Of a stretch of DNA of 64,000 nt, positions 18,356 through 27,022 are shown one piece after another; positions within the stretch are counted from its first letter, which is position 1, and the number at the start of each line of letters is the position of its first letter. The position numbers were made by a program, and so were the translations under genes. This DNA comes from DAIDKA01 sp035487155 (lineage in GTDB: Bacteria > Pseudomonadota > Gammaproteobacteria > Steroidobacterales > Steroidobacteraceae), in contig DATHMK010000081.1 in NCBI GenBank assembly GCA_035487155.1, positions 62,001-126,000 on the forward strand, in the 5' to 3' direction. The notes beneath the pieces were generated by a model. The model was given only the letters and a program-made list of their open reading frames with translations, did not search any database and was not told where the DNA came from.

Positions 18356-19390
18356 CTTGAAGACAGCTTCCGCGTTGGTCTGGAAGAACTTCTTCTTGTC
18401 CGATTCGCTCATGGGAATCTCATCGCAGGCCGTCACTTCGCTGGCGACGAACTGATAGGGATAGTCCATGGCGTACAGCACCCGGTCGGCACCCAGGACC
18501 TGCTGGGCGAAGGTGATCGCCGGGCCCCAGGGCATGCCGCTGCAGGTCACATAGATGTTCTGGCGCATGTAGTCACTGGGCACGCCGCGCAGCGGCTGCC
18601 AGTGCGGGTAGCGCTTGGAGTTCAAGGTCGCCCGGTACATGTAATCGAGGCGGAACAGCCAGTAGGGCAGGGCTTCGCCCATGTGGCCGATCACGATCCG
18701 CAGTTTCGGAAAGCGGTCAAAGACGCCGCTGACGATCAGTCGCAGCACGTGCAGCGCGGTTTCCACGCCGAATCCGAAAATCGCGCCATCCAGGCCCGCT
18801 TCCAGGAACGGGGCGATCATCCGGTCCGAGGGCGTATTGGGGTGGATGTAGATCGGGGTATCGCAGGCCTCGGCCGCGGCAAAGATGTCCCAGTACTTCT
18901 GCGCATCCAGGTACTCCCCGTGCACATGGGAGTTGAGGATGACGGCATTGAGGCCCAGCTGCTGGCTTCCGCGTTCAATCTCCTGGGCCGCCGCGGCCGG
19001 ATCCTGCGGGGCGATGGCGGTCATTCCCGCCAGGCGTTGCGGGTATTTGGCAATCGCCGCCGCCAGCTCATCATTGCTGGCGCGGGCCAGCGCCGTGCCG
19101 GTGGCGGCATCAAAGATATGCGCGCCGGGGGAGGTCAGGGCCAGCACCTGCACGTCGATGCCGGTGGCATCCATGTCGGCGATGCGCCGCTGGTCCAGCC
19201 ATTGCAGGCGCTCGATGATCGAGGTGGCGCGCGGGCTGGGACTGCCCAGGTAGAAGCCCCACATGGAATTGAAGCCGATGTCATCAATGCTCTTGCGCGC
19301 CAGCGCTTCGCGGTATCGGCGCAGCATGTCGGCGCTGGCCCACGCCTCTTCGGTGGCGATGCGACGGTAGGCGCAGTTGGCGGCAGGCAT
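18341..19390 (-). CDS. ligW: 5-carboxyvanillate decarboxylase-type amidohydrolase (LigW-like)
   Basis: 349-residue metal-dependent decarboxylase of the amidohydrolase superfamily (ACMSD/resorcylate decarboxylase branch). From memory it follows the Sphingobium LigW pattern along its length: RIATEEAWA, MWGFYLGSPSPRAT, RRIADMDATGID, LALTSPG, DGAIFGFGVET, GHMGEALPYWLFRLDYM, YAMDYPYQ and KKKFFQTNAEAVFKL. The metal and substrate residues expected for this family (Glu in ATEEA, His in YIHP, His in GHMGE, Asp in MDYPY) are present. LigW turns 5-carboxyvanillate into vanillate without oxygen, during dehydrodivanillate breakdown. The ATG at 19390 is used because GGAG precedes it; the frame extends 12 codons further. 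The O-demethylase gene two loci away would take the product. Confidence 0.82.
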   Translation of the reverse strand: MPAANCAYRRIATEEAWASADMLRRYREALARKSIDDIGFNSMWGFYLGSPSPRATSIIERLQWLDQRRIADMDATGIDVQVLALTSPGAHIFDAATGTALARASNDELAAAIAKYPQRLAGMTAIAPQDPAAAAQEIERGSQQLGLNAVILNSHVHGEYLDAQKYWDIFAAAEACDTPIYIHPNTPSDRMIAPFLEAGLDGAIFGFGVETALHVLRLIVSGVFDRFPKLRIVIGHMGEALPYWLFRLDYMYRATLNSKRYPHWQPLRGVPSDYMRQNIYVTCSGMPWGPAITFAQQVLGADRVLYAMDYPYQFVASEVTACDEIPMSESDKKKFFQTNAEAVFKLKTR

Positions 19391-19480
19391 GGGTTCTCCG
19401 GGCGGGTAATCCGAGCAGAAGCGCATGATAGCCGACTATACTTGCAGGCAGTTGCACAGGAGCCTGCGGCGGCGAACCCG

Positions 19481-20368
19481 ATGTCCAAGTACCAACCCAA
19501 AATCGATCTTGAGAAGATCGCCGCCATCGATATCCACACCCACGCCACGATCTCAGGCAGGGCGCCGCGCGATCCGTGCGCCCACGCCTTCGATGAGCAG
19601 ATGGTCAAGTACTTCCGCTCGGGCAAGGCGCCGACGATTGCCGAGGTGGCCCAGTACTACCGCGAACGCAACCTGGCCGCCGTCATCTTCACGGTGGACG
19701 CGGAGGCCGGCGCCGGTCACTGGCGCATTGCCAACGAGGAAGTCGCCGAGGTCGCGGCCGAGAACAATGACGTATTGATCCCCTTCGCCAGCATCGACCC
19801 GGCGCGCGGCAAGATGGGGGTACGCGAGGCCCGCCGCCTGATCGAGGAGTACGGCGTGCGCGGCTTCAAATTCCATCCCTCGATGCAGGCGTTCTACCCG
19901 AACGACATCAAGTGCTATCCGCTGTACGAGGAGATCGCCGCGGCGGGCCTGCCGGCGCTGTTCCATACCGGCCAGACAGGGGTCGGCGCGGGGCTTCCCG
20001 GCGGCATGGGTGTCAAGCTCAAGTACTCCAATCCGATCTTCCTGGACGACGTGGCCGCCGACATCCCCGGCCTCACCATCGTCATGGCACACCCCTCCTT
20101 TCCCTGGCAGGACGAGGCGCTGGCCATTGCGACGCACAAGCCCAATACCTGGATCGACCTCTCCGGCTGGTCACCCAAGTACTTCCCGGCGAATCTGGTG
20201 CAGTACGCCAATTCCTTGATCAAGGACCGGGTGCTGTTCGGCTCGGACTATCCGGCCATTACCCCTGACCGCTGGATGGCGGACTTCGAGAAGCTGGCCA
20301 TGAAACCCGAAGTGCGGCCCATGATCCTCAAGGAAAATGCCATCCGGCTGCTGGGGCTTCGCAGCTAG
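19481..20368 (+). CDS. Amidohydrolase family protein, 4-hydroxyphenyl-beta-ketoacyl-CoA hydrolase (CouO)-like
   Basis: 295-residue amidohydrolase-2 protein. Metal motif HTHAT is near residue 19, with LIPFASIDP, a conserved GVRGFKFHPSMQAF, His in LFHTGQTG, His in MAHPSFPWQDEA, and Asp in LFGSDYPAITP. This pattern matches the family containing CouO of Rhodococcus. CouO hydrolyses a 4-hydroxyphenyl-beta-ketoacyl-CoA by a retro-Claisen reaction during non-beta-oxidative hydroxycinnamate breakdown. The ATG at 19481 begins the recognisable MSKYQPKIDLEKI N-terminus; the open frame upstream is antisense to ligW and is not used. It is divergent from ligW with 90 bases between starts, where TATACT could be a -10 element. 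Confidence 0.75.
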   Translation: MSKYQPKIDLEKIAAIDIHTHATISGRAPRDPCAHAFDEQMVKYFRSGKAPTIAEVAQYYRERNLAAVIFTVDAEAGAGHWRIANEEVAEVAAENNDVLIPFASIDPARGKMGVREARRLIEEYGVRGFKFHPSMQAFYPNDIKCYPLYEEIAAAGLPALFHTGQTGVGAGLPGGMGVKLKYSNPIFLDDVAADIPGLTIVMAHPSFPWQDEALAIATHKPNTWIDLSGWSPKYFPANLVQYANSLIKDRVLFGSDYPAITPDRWMADFEKLAMKPEVRPMILKENAIRLLGLRS

Positions 20369-20470
20369 AATCGCCCCGGGTTGGTGCGCCAGCCATTTGC
20401 CCGGCAGATAGTCGGTATCGCGCAAACCGCGTTGCGGCATAATACCCGCAGGTGGACAATGCCCACCCTT

Positions 20471-20557
20471 GGACGTCGGTAGAGAAATCTCGAACAAAAT
20501 CGCGGTCACAACGACAGTCCATGCCATTTCCTGATCCCGATCTGCCCTGAATGGCAT
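20471..20557 (+). ncRNA. Candidate structured leader RNA of the O-demethylase gene
   Basis: The 235-base gap before ligM holds two consecutive long-range stems. The first pairs GGACGTCG (20471-20478) with CGAC-A-GTCC (20512-20520), eight pairs with one bulged A. The second pairs ATGCCATT (20521-20528) with AATGGCAT (20550-20557), eight pairs. A third repeat, GGTGG/CCACC (20451-20467), lies just upstream, after a TAATAC-like -10 near 20440. The stems abut with no gap and end about 46 bases before the ligM start. I recognise no named riboswitch class. Confidence 0.4.
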
Positions 20558-20603
20558 TGGTGCGGGACGGTTTTCTTTAGATGTTTCTTCAAGAGGTGGG
20601 GCA

Positions 20604-22010
20604 ATGAGCCAGCAGAACCTGGAAAGTGTGTTGAAAGCGGCCGGCAATCCGGTCCAGATGTTGCGCAATTCGAAGATTGGCGCCTACGTGTACCCGGTGG
20701 TACCCAGCGAGTACACCAACTGGCGCGATGAACAGCGGGCCTGGCGCGAAAGCGCGGTGCTGTTCGACCAGTCGCACCACATGGCGGAGTTCACGGTCAA
20801 GGGCCCCGACGCCCTGAAGCTGATGTCCTACTGCACCATCAACAGCTTCAACAACTTCACGGTGGGCAAGGCCAAGCAGATGGTGCCGATCAGCTATGAC
20901 GGCTACGTCATCGGCGATGGCATTCTGTTCTATGAAGACAAGGACGAACTGGTGTTCGTCGGTCGTGCTCCGACCGTCAACTGGCTGCAGTTCCAGGCCG
21001 AAACCGGCAGTTTCAAGGTCGACACCATCCGCGACGACCGCTCACCCTCGGCGCCGCGCGGCAAGGCGGTCACCCGCCGTCACTATCGTTTCCAGATCCA
21101 GGGGCCGCATGCCTGGAAAGTGATCGAGAAACTCAACGGTGGGCCGCTGCCGCAGGAAATCAAGTTCTTCAACTGGAGCCACATCAACCTGGGCGGACAG
21201 AAGGTCAAGGCCCTGCGCCACGGCATGGCCGGCGCGCCCGGACTTGAGATCTGGGGCCCGTACGCCGAGTACGAGAAGATCTTCAATACCATCATGGAAG
21301 CGGGCCGGGAATTTGGCCTGACGGCGGTGGGCTCGCGCGCCTATGCCTCCAATACCCTGGAGTCCGGATGGATCCCGTCCCCTCTGCCTGCCGTCTACAG
21401 CGGCGAGAGCATGAAGAAATACCGCGAGTGGCTGCCGGCCAGCAGCTACGAGGCCACCGGCTCCATCGCCGGCAGCTTCGTGTCGGACAAGATCGAAGAC
21501 TATTACACGACCCCGTACGATCTGGGCTACGGCCCGTTCGTGAAGTTCGACCATGACTTCGCGGGTCGTGAGGCACTCGAGAAGCTCTCCAAGCTGCCGC
21601 ACAAGAACAAGGTGACCTTTGCCTGGAACGGCGAGGACATGGCGAAGATCTTCGCCTCCTTCTTCCATCCCGGCAAACTCTCGAACAAATACTTCGAGTG
21701 GCCGATCGCAAACTACGGTTCCTCCTCCTTCGATGCGGTCAAGAAGGGCGGCAAGGTCGTCGGTTACTCCATGTTCGGCGGCTACAGCTACAACGAACGC
21801 ACGGCGCTGTCGCTGGGTGTGGTCAACCCGGACGTGCAGGTGGGCGAGGAACTCACGCTGGTGTGGGGCGAGGCTGATGGCGGCACTGCCAAGCCCACCG
21901 TGGAGCGTCATGAGCAGACCGAAGTGCGGGTGCAGGTGGCCGCGGTTCCCTACGGCGAAGATGCCCGCAAGAACTACGCTTCGGGCTGGCGCACCAAGGC
22001 GACCAAGTAA
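20604..22010 (+). CDS. ligM: Tetrahydrofolate-dependent aryl O-demethylase (vanillate/syringate, LigM/DesA type)
   Basis: 468-residue aminomethyltransferase-fold (GcvT-like) demethylase that moves the methoxy methyl of vanillate, syringate or 3-O-methylgallate to tetrahydrofolate, giving 5-methyl-THF and a catechol. Recalled LigM signature stretches are all present: MLRNSKIGAYVYPVV, SAVLFDQSHHMAEF, GYVIGDGILFY, VGRAPTVNWLQ, HGMAGAPGLEIWGPY, GSRAYASNTLESGWIPSPLP, REWLPASSYEA, KIEDYYTTPYDLGYGPFVKF and SMFGGYSYNERTALSL. Length matches LigM (about 470). AGAGGTGGGG precedes the ATG. It is likely transcribed alone: a structured leader precedes it and a strong terminator follows. LigW upstream would supply vanillate. 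Confidence 0.92.
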   Translation: MSQQNLESVLKAAGNPVQMLRNSKIGAYVYPVVPSEYTNWRDEQRAWRESAVLFDQSHHMAEFTVKGPDALKLMSYCTINSFNNFTVGKAKQMVPISYDGYVIGDGILFYEDKDELVFVGRAPTVNWLQFQAETGSFKVDTIRDDRSPSAPRGKAVTRRHYRFQIQGPHAWKVIEKLNGGPLPQEIKFFNWSHINLGGQKVKALRHGMAGAPGLEIWGPYAEYEKIFNTIMEAGREFGLTAVGSRAYASNTLESGWIPSPLPAVYSGESMKKYREWLPASSYEATGSIAGSFVSDKIEDYYTTPYDLGYGPFVKFDHDFAGREALEKLSKLPHKNKVTFAWNGEDMAKIFASFFHPGKLSNKYFEWPIANYGSSSFDAVKKGGKVVGYSMFGGYSYNERTALSLGVVNPDVQVGEELTLVWGEADGGTAKPTVERHEQTEVRVQVAAVPYGEDARKNYASGWRTKATK

Positions 22011-22038
22011 GACTCAGGTCTTCACTTTCGAGTCGCGG

Positions 22039-22072
22039 CGGGGTGGGAAGCAGTTCCCACCCCGTTTTTTTT
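22039..22072 (+). terminator. Rho-independent terminator of ligM
   Basis: Perfect 11-bp stem CGGGGTGGGAA / TTCCCACCCCG (22039-22049 and 22054-22064) with a GCAG loop, followed by eight T (22065-22072). The last two T are also part of the TAA stop of the convergent acyl-CoA dehydrogenase. Confidence 0.93.
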
Positions 22073-23786
22073 ACAGCTGCGCCCGGCCGATGATGTCGCT
22101 GCCGCCGGTAACGATCGCTGCAAAGGTTCGGGCCCGCGGCAGGATGTGCGCGGCATAGAATTCCGCCAGATCGCCCATGCCAGGCTCGCGTGCCGCCAAG
22201 GCCCACTGCCAGGCGCCGGCCACGACGCCCAGCCACTGCAGGAAGGGGTAGGCGATACTGCCCACGACCTGCGCCTGGCTGCTGCCGGCACTGAGCAGCT
22301 GCCGCACGTAGCGGCGCAGGGCGGCGCACTCGCTCAGCAGCGGGGCACGCAGGGGTGCCTGCGCCGCCAGATCATTCGCGGCCTGTTCCATCTGCGCCAG
22401 CAGTTCCTCGAACCCCTGCGCCGAATCGCGCAGGATCTTGCGGCCCAGAAGATCCTGGGCCTGGATGAAGTTGGTGCCTTCAAACACCGGGCCGATGCGC
22501 GCGTCACGATAGATCTGCGAGGCCTCGCAGTCATCGACGTATCCCGTGCCGCCATGCACCTGCACGCCCAGCGAGGACACTTCCACGGCGGTATCGGAGG
22601 CCCAGGCCTTCACCAGCGGAGTCAGCAGACCCAGGCGCCGCTCGGCCCGGGCGCGCACCTCGGGTGCGGTTTGCGGGCCATGCGCCACGTCCAGTGCCGC
22701 GGCGGCGCAATACGCCAGGCAGCGCGCGGCATGCGTGAGCACATTCATGGTGAGCAGCATGCGCCGCACATCGGCGTGTTCGATGATGGGGCGCTGGGCG
22801 CCGCTGGCATCCCGGCCCTGGCGCCGCTCGGCGGCGTAGGCCAGGGCCAGCTGCCGGGCGCGTTCGGCGAGACCCGTGGAATGCAGCCCCACCCCGATGC
22901 GCATGTGATTCATCATGGTGAACATGCAGCCCAGGCCACTGTGCCGCTCGCCGACGAGCCAGCCGCGGGCGCCACCGTTGTCCCCGAGCACCATCACACA
23001 GGTCGGGCTCGCGCGGATGCCCATCTTGTGTTCCAGCGACACGGCCCGCAGATCATTGGCGATCCAGGCGCCCGCCTGCATCACCCGGCGCGGCACCAGG
23101 AACAGCGACAGTCCCTTGACCCCGGGCGGCGCCTCCGGCGTACGCGCCAGCACCAGGTGCACGATGTTCTGCGCCAGGTCGTGCTCACCCCAGGAAATGA
23201 AGATCTTGCGTCCGCTGAGCAGCCATGAGTCGCCATCGGGTCTGGCCTGCGTGCGCACGGTCGACAGATCCGATCCCGCCTGAGGTTCGGTGAGGCTCAT
23301 GGCAGCGGGCCATTCCCCGCTCACCAGGCAGGGCAGGTACGCGGAGCGCAGCTTCGCATCCGCATGGACCCGCAGCACCTCGATGGCGCCGACCGCGGTC
23401 TCGGGCAGCATCGCGAACGCCAGGTTGGCGCCGCCCCAGATCTCGGTGGTGGCCGCGGCCAGCAGCATCGGCAACGCCTGTCCGCCCCAGGCTTCAGGTG
23501 CGGCCAGCGCGGGCCAGCCGTCGGCGCAGAACTTCTGCCAGGCCTGAATGAAGCCCGCGGCGGTGGTTACCCCCGCGGGGCTCAGTCGGGCACCCTGGGC
23601 ATCGCCGCTGCGGTTCAGGGGCGAGAGCACCTCACGGGCCAGGCGCGCCGCACCCTCCAGCACCGCAGCGGCAGTCTCCCCGAGCACGTCCTCGTGCTCT
23701 GCCGTAGCGTCGAATCCGCACTGGCGTGCGGCCTGGTGCTGGGCTGCCCTGATCAGGTGCAGTGGAGCTTCATACGGGGTGGTCAT
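22071..23786 (-). CDS. Acyl-CoA dehydrogenase
   Basis: 571-residue flavin dehydrogenase of the large subfamily with a C-terminal extension. It carries AAMSLTEPQAGSDLSTVRTQA (split here as AMSLTEPQAG then SDLST) for FAD/substrate binding, KIFISWGEHD, the family segment VHGGTGYVDDCEASQIYRDA, and the catalytic Glu in FEGTNFIQAQDLLGRK. The ATG at 23786 (MTTPYEAPL) is preferred over in-frame ATGs at 23816 and 23870 because relatives begin with a Y-x-APL block and the longer forms would overlap the divergent gene. Natural substrate is unknown; a phenylpropanoyl-CoA side chain is possible beside the CouO-like gene. Electron transfer would be to ETF. Confidence 0.88.
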   Translation of the reverse strand: MTTPYEAPLHLIRAAQHQAARQCGFDATAEHEDVLGETAAAVLEGAARLAREVLSPLNRSGDAQGARLSPAGVTTAAGFIQAWQKFCADGWPALAAPEAWGGQALPMLLAAATTEIWGGANLAFAMLPETAVGAIEVLRVHADAKLRSAYLPCLVSGEWPAAMSLTEPQAGSDLSTVRTQARPDGDSWLLSGRKIFISWGEHDLAQNIVHLVLARTPEAPPGVKGLSLFLVPRRVMQAGAWIANDLRAVSLEHKMGIRASPTCVMVLGDNGGARGWLVGERHSGLGCMFTMMNHMRIGVGLHSTGLAERARQLALAYAAERRQGRDASGAQRPIIEHADVRRMLLTMNVLTHAARCLAYCAAAALDVAHGPQTAPEVRARAERRLGLLTPLVKAWASDTAVEVSSLGVQVHGGTGYVDDCEASQIYRDARIGPVFEGTNFIQAQDLLGRKILRDSAQGFEELLAQMEQAANDLAAQAPLRAPLLSECAALRRYVRQLLSAGSSQAQVVGSIAYPFLQWLGVVAGAWQWALAAREPGMGDLAEFYAAHILPRARTFAAIVTGGSDIIGRAQL

Positions 23787-23862
23787 GACGTCGGAGGGGT
23801 CCCACTTGAATTGCATGCCGGCGCCGGGGCCGTCCCCGCACCGCGTCCCGATATCATGCCTG

Positions 23863-24942
23863 ATGAGCATGATGAGAGCCGAATTGCCGGTGACCTTCCG
23901 GGCCGATCATGTCGGCAGCTTCGTGCGCCCGGGTACGCTGCTGGATGCGCGCCACCATTTCTACGAGCTGCGCGACAGCAACGCCGAGCAGCTGCGTGCC
24001 GCCGAAGATGCCGCGGTGCGCGCGGTGGTGAAATTCCAGGAGCAGCTGGGGTTCAAGGTCATCACTGACGGGGAATTCCGCCGCGCGTCCTGGCATGCGG
24101 ATTTTCTGACCCGGCTGGGAGGGGTGGTCGAGCGCGGCGCGCCCCCGGCGCTGCAGATCCAAAGCCCAATCCGGCATCTGCGGGCGATCCAGGCCGAGGA
24201 CTACCGGTTCGTGAAAGCCGCCACGCCGTACCTGGTGAAGGTGACCCTGCCGGCCCCCACCATGCTGCCGTTGCGCGCGGGTGGCGGGCTGCGCAGGGTG
24301 TATCCGGACATCGAGGACTTGTTCGCCGATGTCGCCGCGGCCTATCGCGCCGAAATCGCCGCGCTCGCGGCCGCCGGCTGCACCTATGTGCAGCTGGATG
24401 ACACCCGGATGGCCGCGCTGTGCGGGGGCGGCCAGCGTGAGGCGGCCCGGGCTGGCGGGGATGATCCGCAGCGTCTCATCCACCAGTATGCCCAGCTGCT
24501 CAATGATTCGCTGCGCGACCGGCCCGACACCATGACCGTGGGCCTGCATCTGTGCCGCGGCAATCGGCGCAGCCAGTGGGCCGCCCAAGGCGGCTATGAG
24601 CCGCTGGCCGAGGTGCTCTTCAACCAGATCGAGGCCGACACCTATCTGCTGGACTACCAGGATGCGCGCGGCGGGGACTTTGCGCCGCTGCGCCATGTGC
24701 CCCAGGGCAAACTGGTGGTGATGGGTCTGGTCAGCACCGCTCCGGGCGAGCTGCAATCCAAGGACGACCTCAAGCGTCGTTTGCACGAGGCGGCGCGGCA
24801 CCTGCCGCTGGCGCAGATGTGCCTGTCACCACAGTGCGGTTTTTCCAGCAGCGTGCATGGGCATGAGGTGGCCGTGGAACAGCAGGCCGCCAAGTGCCGG
24901 CTGGTGATCGAGACGGCGCAGGAAGTGTGGGGCAGCGTCTAG
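23863..24942 (+). CDS. MetE-like zinc methyltransferase (cobalamin-independent methionine synthase family, single domain)
   Basis: 359-residue protein covering only the C-terminal catalytic barrel of MetE. Zinc ligands are visible: His229 and Cys231 in GLHLCRGN, an acidic residue in NQIEADTY, and Cys325 in SPQCGFSS, matching the HxC/E/C set of methionine synthase. The N-terminal FRADHVGSFVRP block is typical of this half-length family. The ATG at 23863 is chosen; another in-frame ATG at 23869 is possible and no clear ribosome binding site is seen. Lying beside the 5-methyl-THF-producing ligM, it could pass methyl groups to a thiol such as homocysteine. Other half-length members use CoM or unrelated thiols, so that role is inference. 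Confidence 0.78.
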   Translation: MSMMRAELPVTFRADHVGSFVRPGTLLDARHHFYELRDSNAEQLRAAEDAAVRAVVKFQEQLGFKVITDGEFRRASWHADFLTRLGGVVERGAPPALQIQSPIRHLRAIQAEDYRFVKAATPYLVKVTLPAPTMLPLRAGGGLRRVYPDIEDLFADVAAAYRAEIAALAAAGCTYVQLDDTRMAALCGGGQREAARAGGDDPQRLIHQYAQLLNDSLRDRPDTMTVGLHLCRGNRRSQWAAQGGYEPLAEVLFNQIEADTYLLDYQDARGGDFAPLRHVPQGKLVVMGLVSTAPGELQSKDDLKRRLHEAARHLPLAQMCLSPQCGFSSSVHGHEVAVEQQAAKCRLVIETAQEVWGSV

Positions 24943-25868
24943 GCCTGAAGCTCGCGCGCCATGTCGATGAACAGCGAGCGCAGCCAGGTGTGTCCGGGAT
25001 CCTGCTCGTTGCGATGGTGCCAGAGCAGGATCTCGTGACCGTCCAGCGCGTCGAAGGGTAGGGCGAAGATCTTCAGCGGCACCAGCGGCATCACCAGCCG
25101 CGCCACCCGCTCCGGCACCGTGGCGGCGAAGGGGGAGCCGGGCAGCATGAACAGCATTTCCAGCAGGCTCTGCGTCGTCGCGCGCACGTTCAGATCCATG
25201 CCGATCATGCGCCGGACCAGCTCCTCCACCGGCGCCGTGTGGCCATTGGGGCGGGCGAATATGTGGGGCAGGGACTGGTAGTCGGCGAGCGTCATGGTGT
25301 CCCCGGGAATGGCCATCTCCTTTGACATCACGCACACCCAGCGTACCGGCCGCAGCGGCATGAACTTCAAAGTGTCGGGGAACTCACCCAGGCCATACAC
25401 GCGGGTGATGTTCAGTGACAGACACAGGTCCGCGTCGCCATAGCTCAGGCGCGTCAGGCTGGTCTGCGAGACCTGTTCGACGTGACACTGGATCTGGGGC
25501 GCTTCGCGGGCCATCCGGCCCAGCACCCGCGGCACCAGTTCCGGGACGGCCTCATCGGTGGCGATCACGGTATAGGTGCGCCGGACCGTGGCCGGATCAA
25601 ACGTGGGCTGGGTCCCCAGCGTCGCCTGGACCTTCAACAGTGCCTCGCGTACCGGCTGTACCAGGGACAGCGCCCGGGGCGTGAGTTCCATTTCCCGTCC
25701 GACCCGCACCAGCAGCGCATCCTGGAAGTAATCGCGCAGCTTCTGCAGCGAGGCGCTCATGGCCGGCTGCGACAGGAACACCCTCTCGGCAGCACGGGTC
25801 ACGTTCTTTTCATGCAGCAATGCGTCGAGCGCAATCAGCAGATTCAGGTCGAAGCGGTTCAGCTGCAT
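24939..25868 (-). CDS. LysR-family transcriptional regulator
   Basis: 309-residue LysR regulator of the NodD/LinR-like branch. The N-terminal winged HTH shows FDLNLLIALDALL, NVTRAAERVFLSQPAMSASL and LRDYFQDALLVR, and the C-terminal periplasmic-binding fold begins around residue 90. The ATG at 25868 is used (MQLNRFDLNLL start) although the frame opens 17 codons earlier. Its TAG stop shares CTAG with the convergent MetE-like gene. NodD-like LysR proteins usually respond to aromatic compounds, which fits the region. The likely own promoter and operator lie in the gap 25869-26148. Confidence 0.88.
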   Translation of the reverse strand: MQLNRFDLNLLIALDALLHEKNVTRAAERVFLSQPAMSASLQKLRDYFQDALLVRVGREMELTPRALSLVQPVREALLKVQATLGTQPTFDPATVRRTYTVIATDEAVPELVPRVLGRMAREAPQIQCHVEQVSQTSLTRLSYGDADLCLSLNITRVYGLGEFPDTLKFMPLRPVRWVCVMSKEMAIPGDTMTLADYQSLPHIFARPNGHTAPVEELVRRMIGMDLNVRATTQSLLEMLFMLPGSPFAATVPERVARLVMPLVPLKIFALPFDALDGHEILLWHHRNEQDPGHTWLRSLFIDMARELQA

Positions 25869-26148
25869 TGAGGCGTCGAGTCCTTGCGCGGCCACCCATA
25901 GGGGGCGCGAATAGTGCAAATCCGCAAAAGTGATTGCTCAGATTACACCTCAGCACGTACCGTGCCGCACCCCTTTCATGCAAGTTCTTTTACCCCTCTC
26001 GCAGTGCAAAAATATGTTATCCGTGGTCCGGCCCGGATGAGCCGCCGGGTGCAAAGCCCGGTTCCCGCGCGCATCGGTATGCGACAATCGCGGATGATCA
26101 GGCACTAACCGGCATGCACTTCATACACTTGTCCCCCCAAGCTTAGCC
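25869..26148. other. Intergenic region between divergent lysR and fdhD
   Basis: About 280 bases with lower GC than the neighbours. It holds ATTACACCTCAGCACGTACC-type AT-richer sequence near the LysR side and a small hairpin CCGGGTGCAAAGCCCGG near 26045-26061. It must carry the promoters of both flanking genes, but I see no confident -35/-10 pair or T-N11-A operator. No coding frame is supported. Confidence 0.4.
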
Positions 26149-26973
26149 ATGGGAGCCCTCAGCGCAGCGGAAGCACCCGCGACCTCCGGGGTGGAGGTCA
26201 CCGTGGACCGGTGGGTGCGCGGCAGTTCGCAGCACACCACCGATCGGGTTGCCGAGGAAGTGCCCGTGGCGCTGTTGTACAACGGCGAGCCGCACGTGGT
26301 GATGCTGGCCACGCCGCATGATTTGACGGATCTGGCGCGCGGTTTCTCCTTGAGCGAGGAGCTGGTGGCCCGGCCCGATGAGATCCGCGGTATCGAGGTG
26401 CACGCCGTGCCCGAGGCCGCCGAGGTCCGCATCGCCATCGCCTGGGAGAAGTTTCCGGAGCTGCTGCGCCGTCGGCGCAATCTCACCGGCCGCACCGGCT
26501 GTGGTCTGTGCGGGTCGGAGACCCTGGAGCAGACCGTGCGGACCCGCTCCACCGTGGGCCCCGGTCCGAGGGTGAGCATTGAGCAGCTGCACGCCGCCAT
26601 TGCTGCTCTGCCGGAGCGGCAAATATTGAATGCGAAGACCGGTAGCGTGCACGCGGCCGCCTGGGTAGTGCCTGGCAGTGGCATCGAGTGCGTGCGCGAG
26701 GACGTGGGCCGGCACAACGCGCTGGACAAGACGCTGGGTGCGCTGGTGCTGGCCGGAACCGATCTGCAGACCGGCTTCATGCTGGTGACCAGCCGCGCGA
26801 GCTATGAAATGGTGCAGAAGGCTGCAACCATGGGGGTGACCTTCATGGCCGCATTGTCGGCGCCGACCTCCTTTGCCGTCGCTCATGCGCAGCGTTGCGG
26901 TTTGACGCTGGTGGGCTTTGCGCGCCGCGAACAGCACGTGGTGTACGCCAACGGCCAGCGCCTGATCGAGTGA
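26149..26973 (+). CDS. fdhD: Formate dehydrogenase accessory sulfurtransferase FdhD
   Basis: 274-residue FdhD, which carries sulfur from a cysteine desulfurase to the molybdenum cofactor so that formate dehydrogenase becomes active. The essential cysteine motif is intact: GCGLCGSE with Cys118 and Cys121. Other family blocks are EEVPVALLYNGEP, FSLSEELV, SVHAAAW, REDVGRHNALDK and SRASYEMVQKAA. It is the canonical copy; a second FdhD at 56162 lacks the cysteine pair. Its catalytic target is presumably the formate dehydrogenase at 48107-52799, 22 kb away. It heads a C1-metabolism run with the methylenetetrahydrofolate reductase 49 bases downstream. Confidence 0.93.
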   Translation: MGALSAAEAPATSGVEVTVDRWVRGSSQHTTDRVAEEVPVALLYNGEPHVVMLATPHDLTDLARGFSLSEELVARPDEIRGIEVHAVPEAAEVRIAIAWEKFPELLRRRRNLTGRTGCGLCGSETLEQTVRTRSTVGPGPRVSIEQLHAAIAALPERQILNAKTGSVHAAAWVVPGSGIECVREDVGRHNALDKTLGALVLAGTDLQTGFMLVTSRASYEMVQKAATMGVTFMAALSAPTSFAVAHAQRCGLTLVGFARREQHVVYANGQRLIE

Positions 26974-27022
26974 ACAGCAGTTTCGAATCCCAATTTCCAA
27001 AGACCAGAGGGGCCTCTTCGCC

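Noticed and set aside
20604..22010. Glycine cleavage T-protein
   Set aside because: The fold is shared, but LigM-specific segments run along the whole length, the size is larger (468 residues) and no gcvH/gcvP is nearby.
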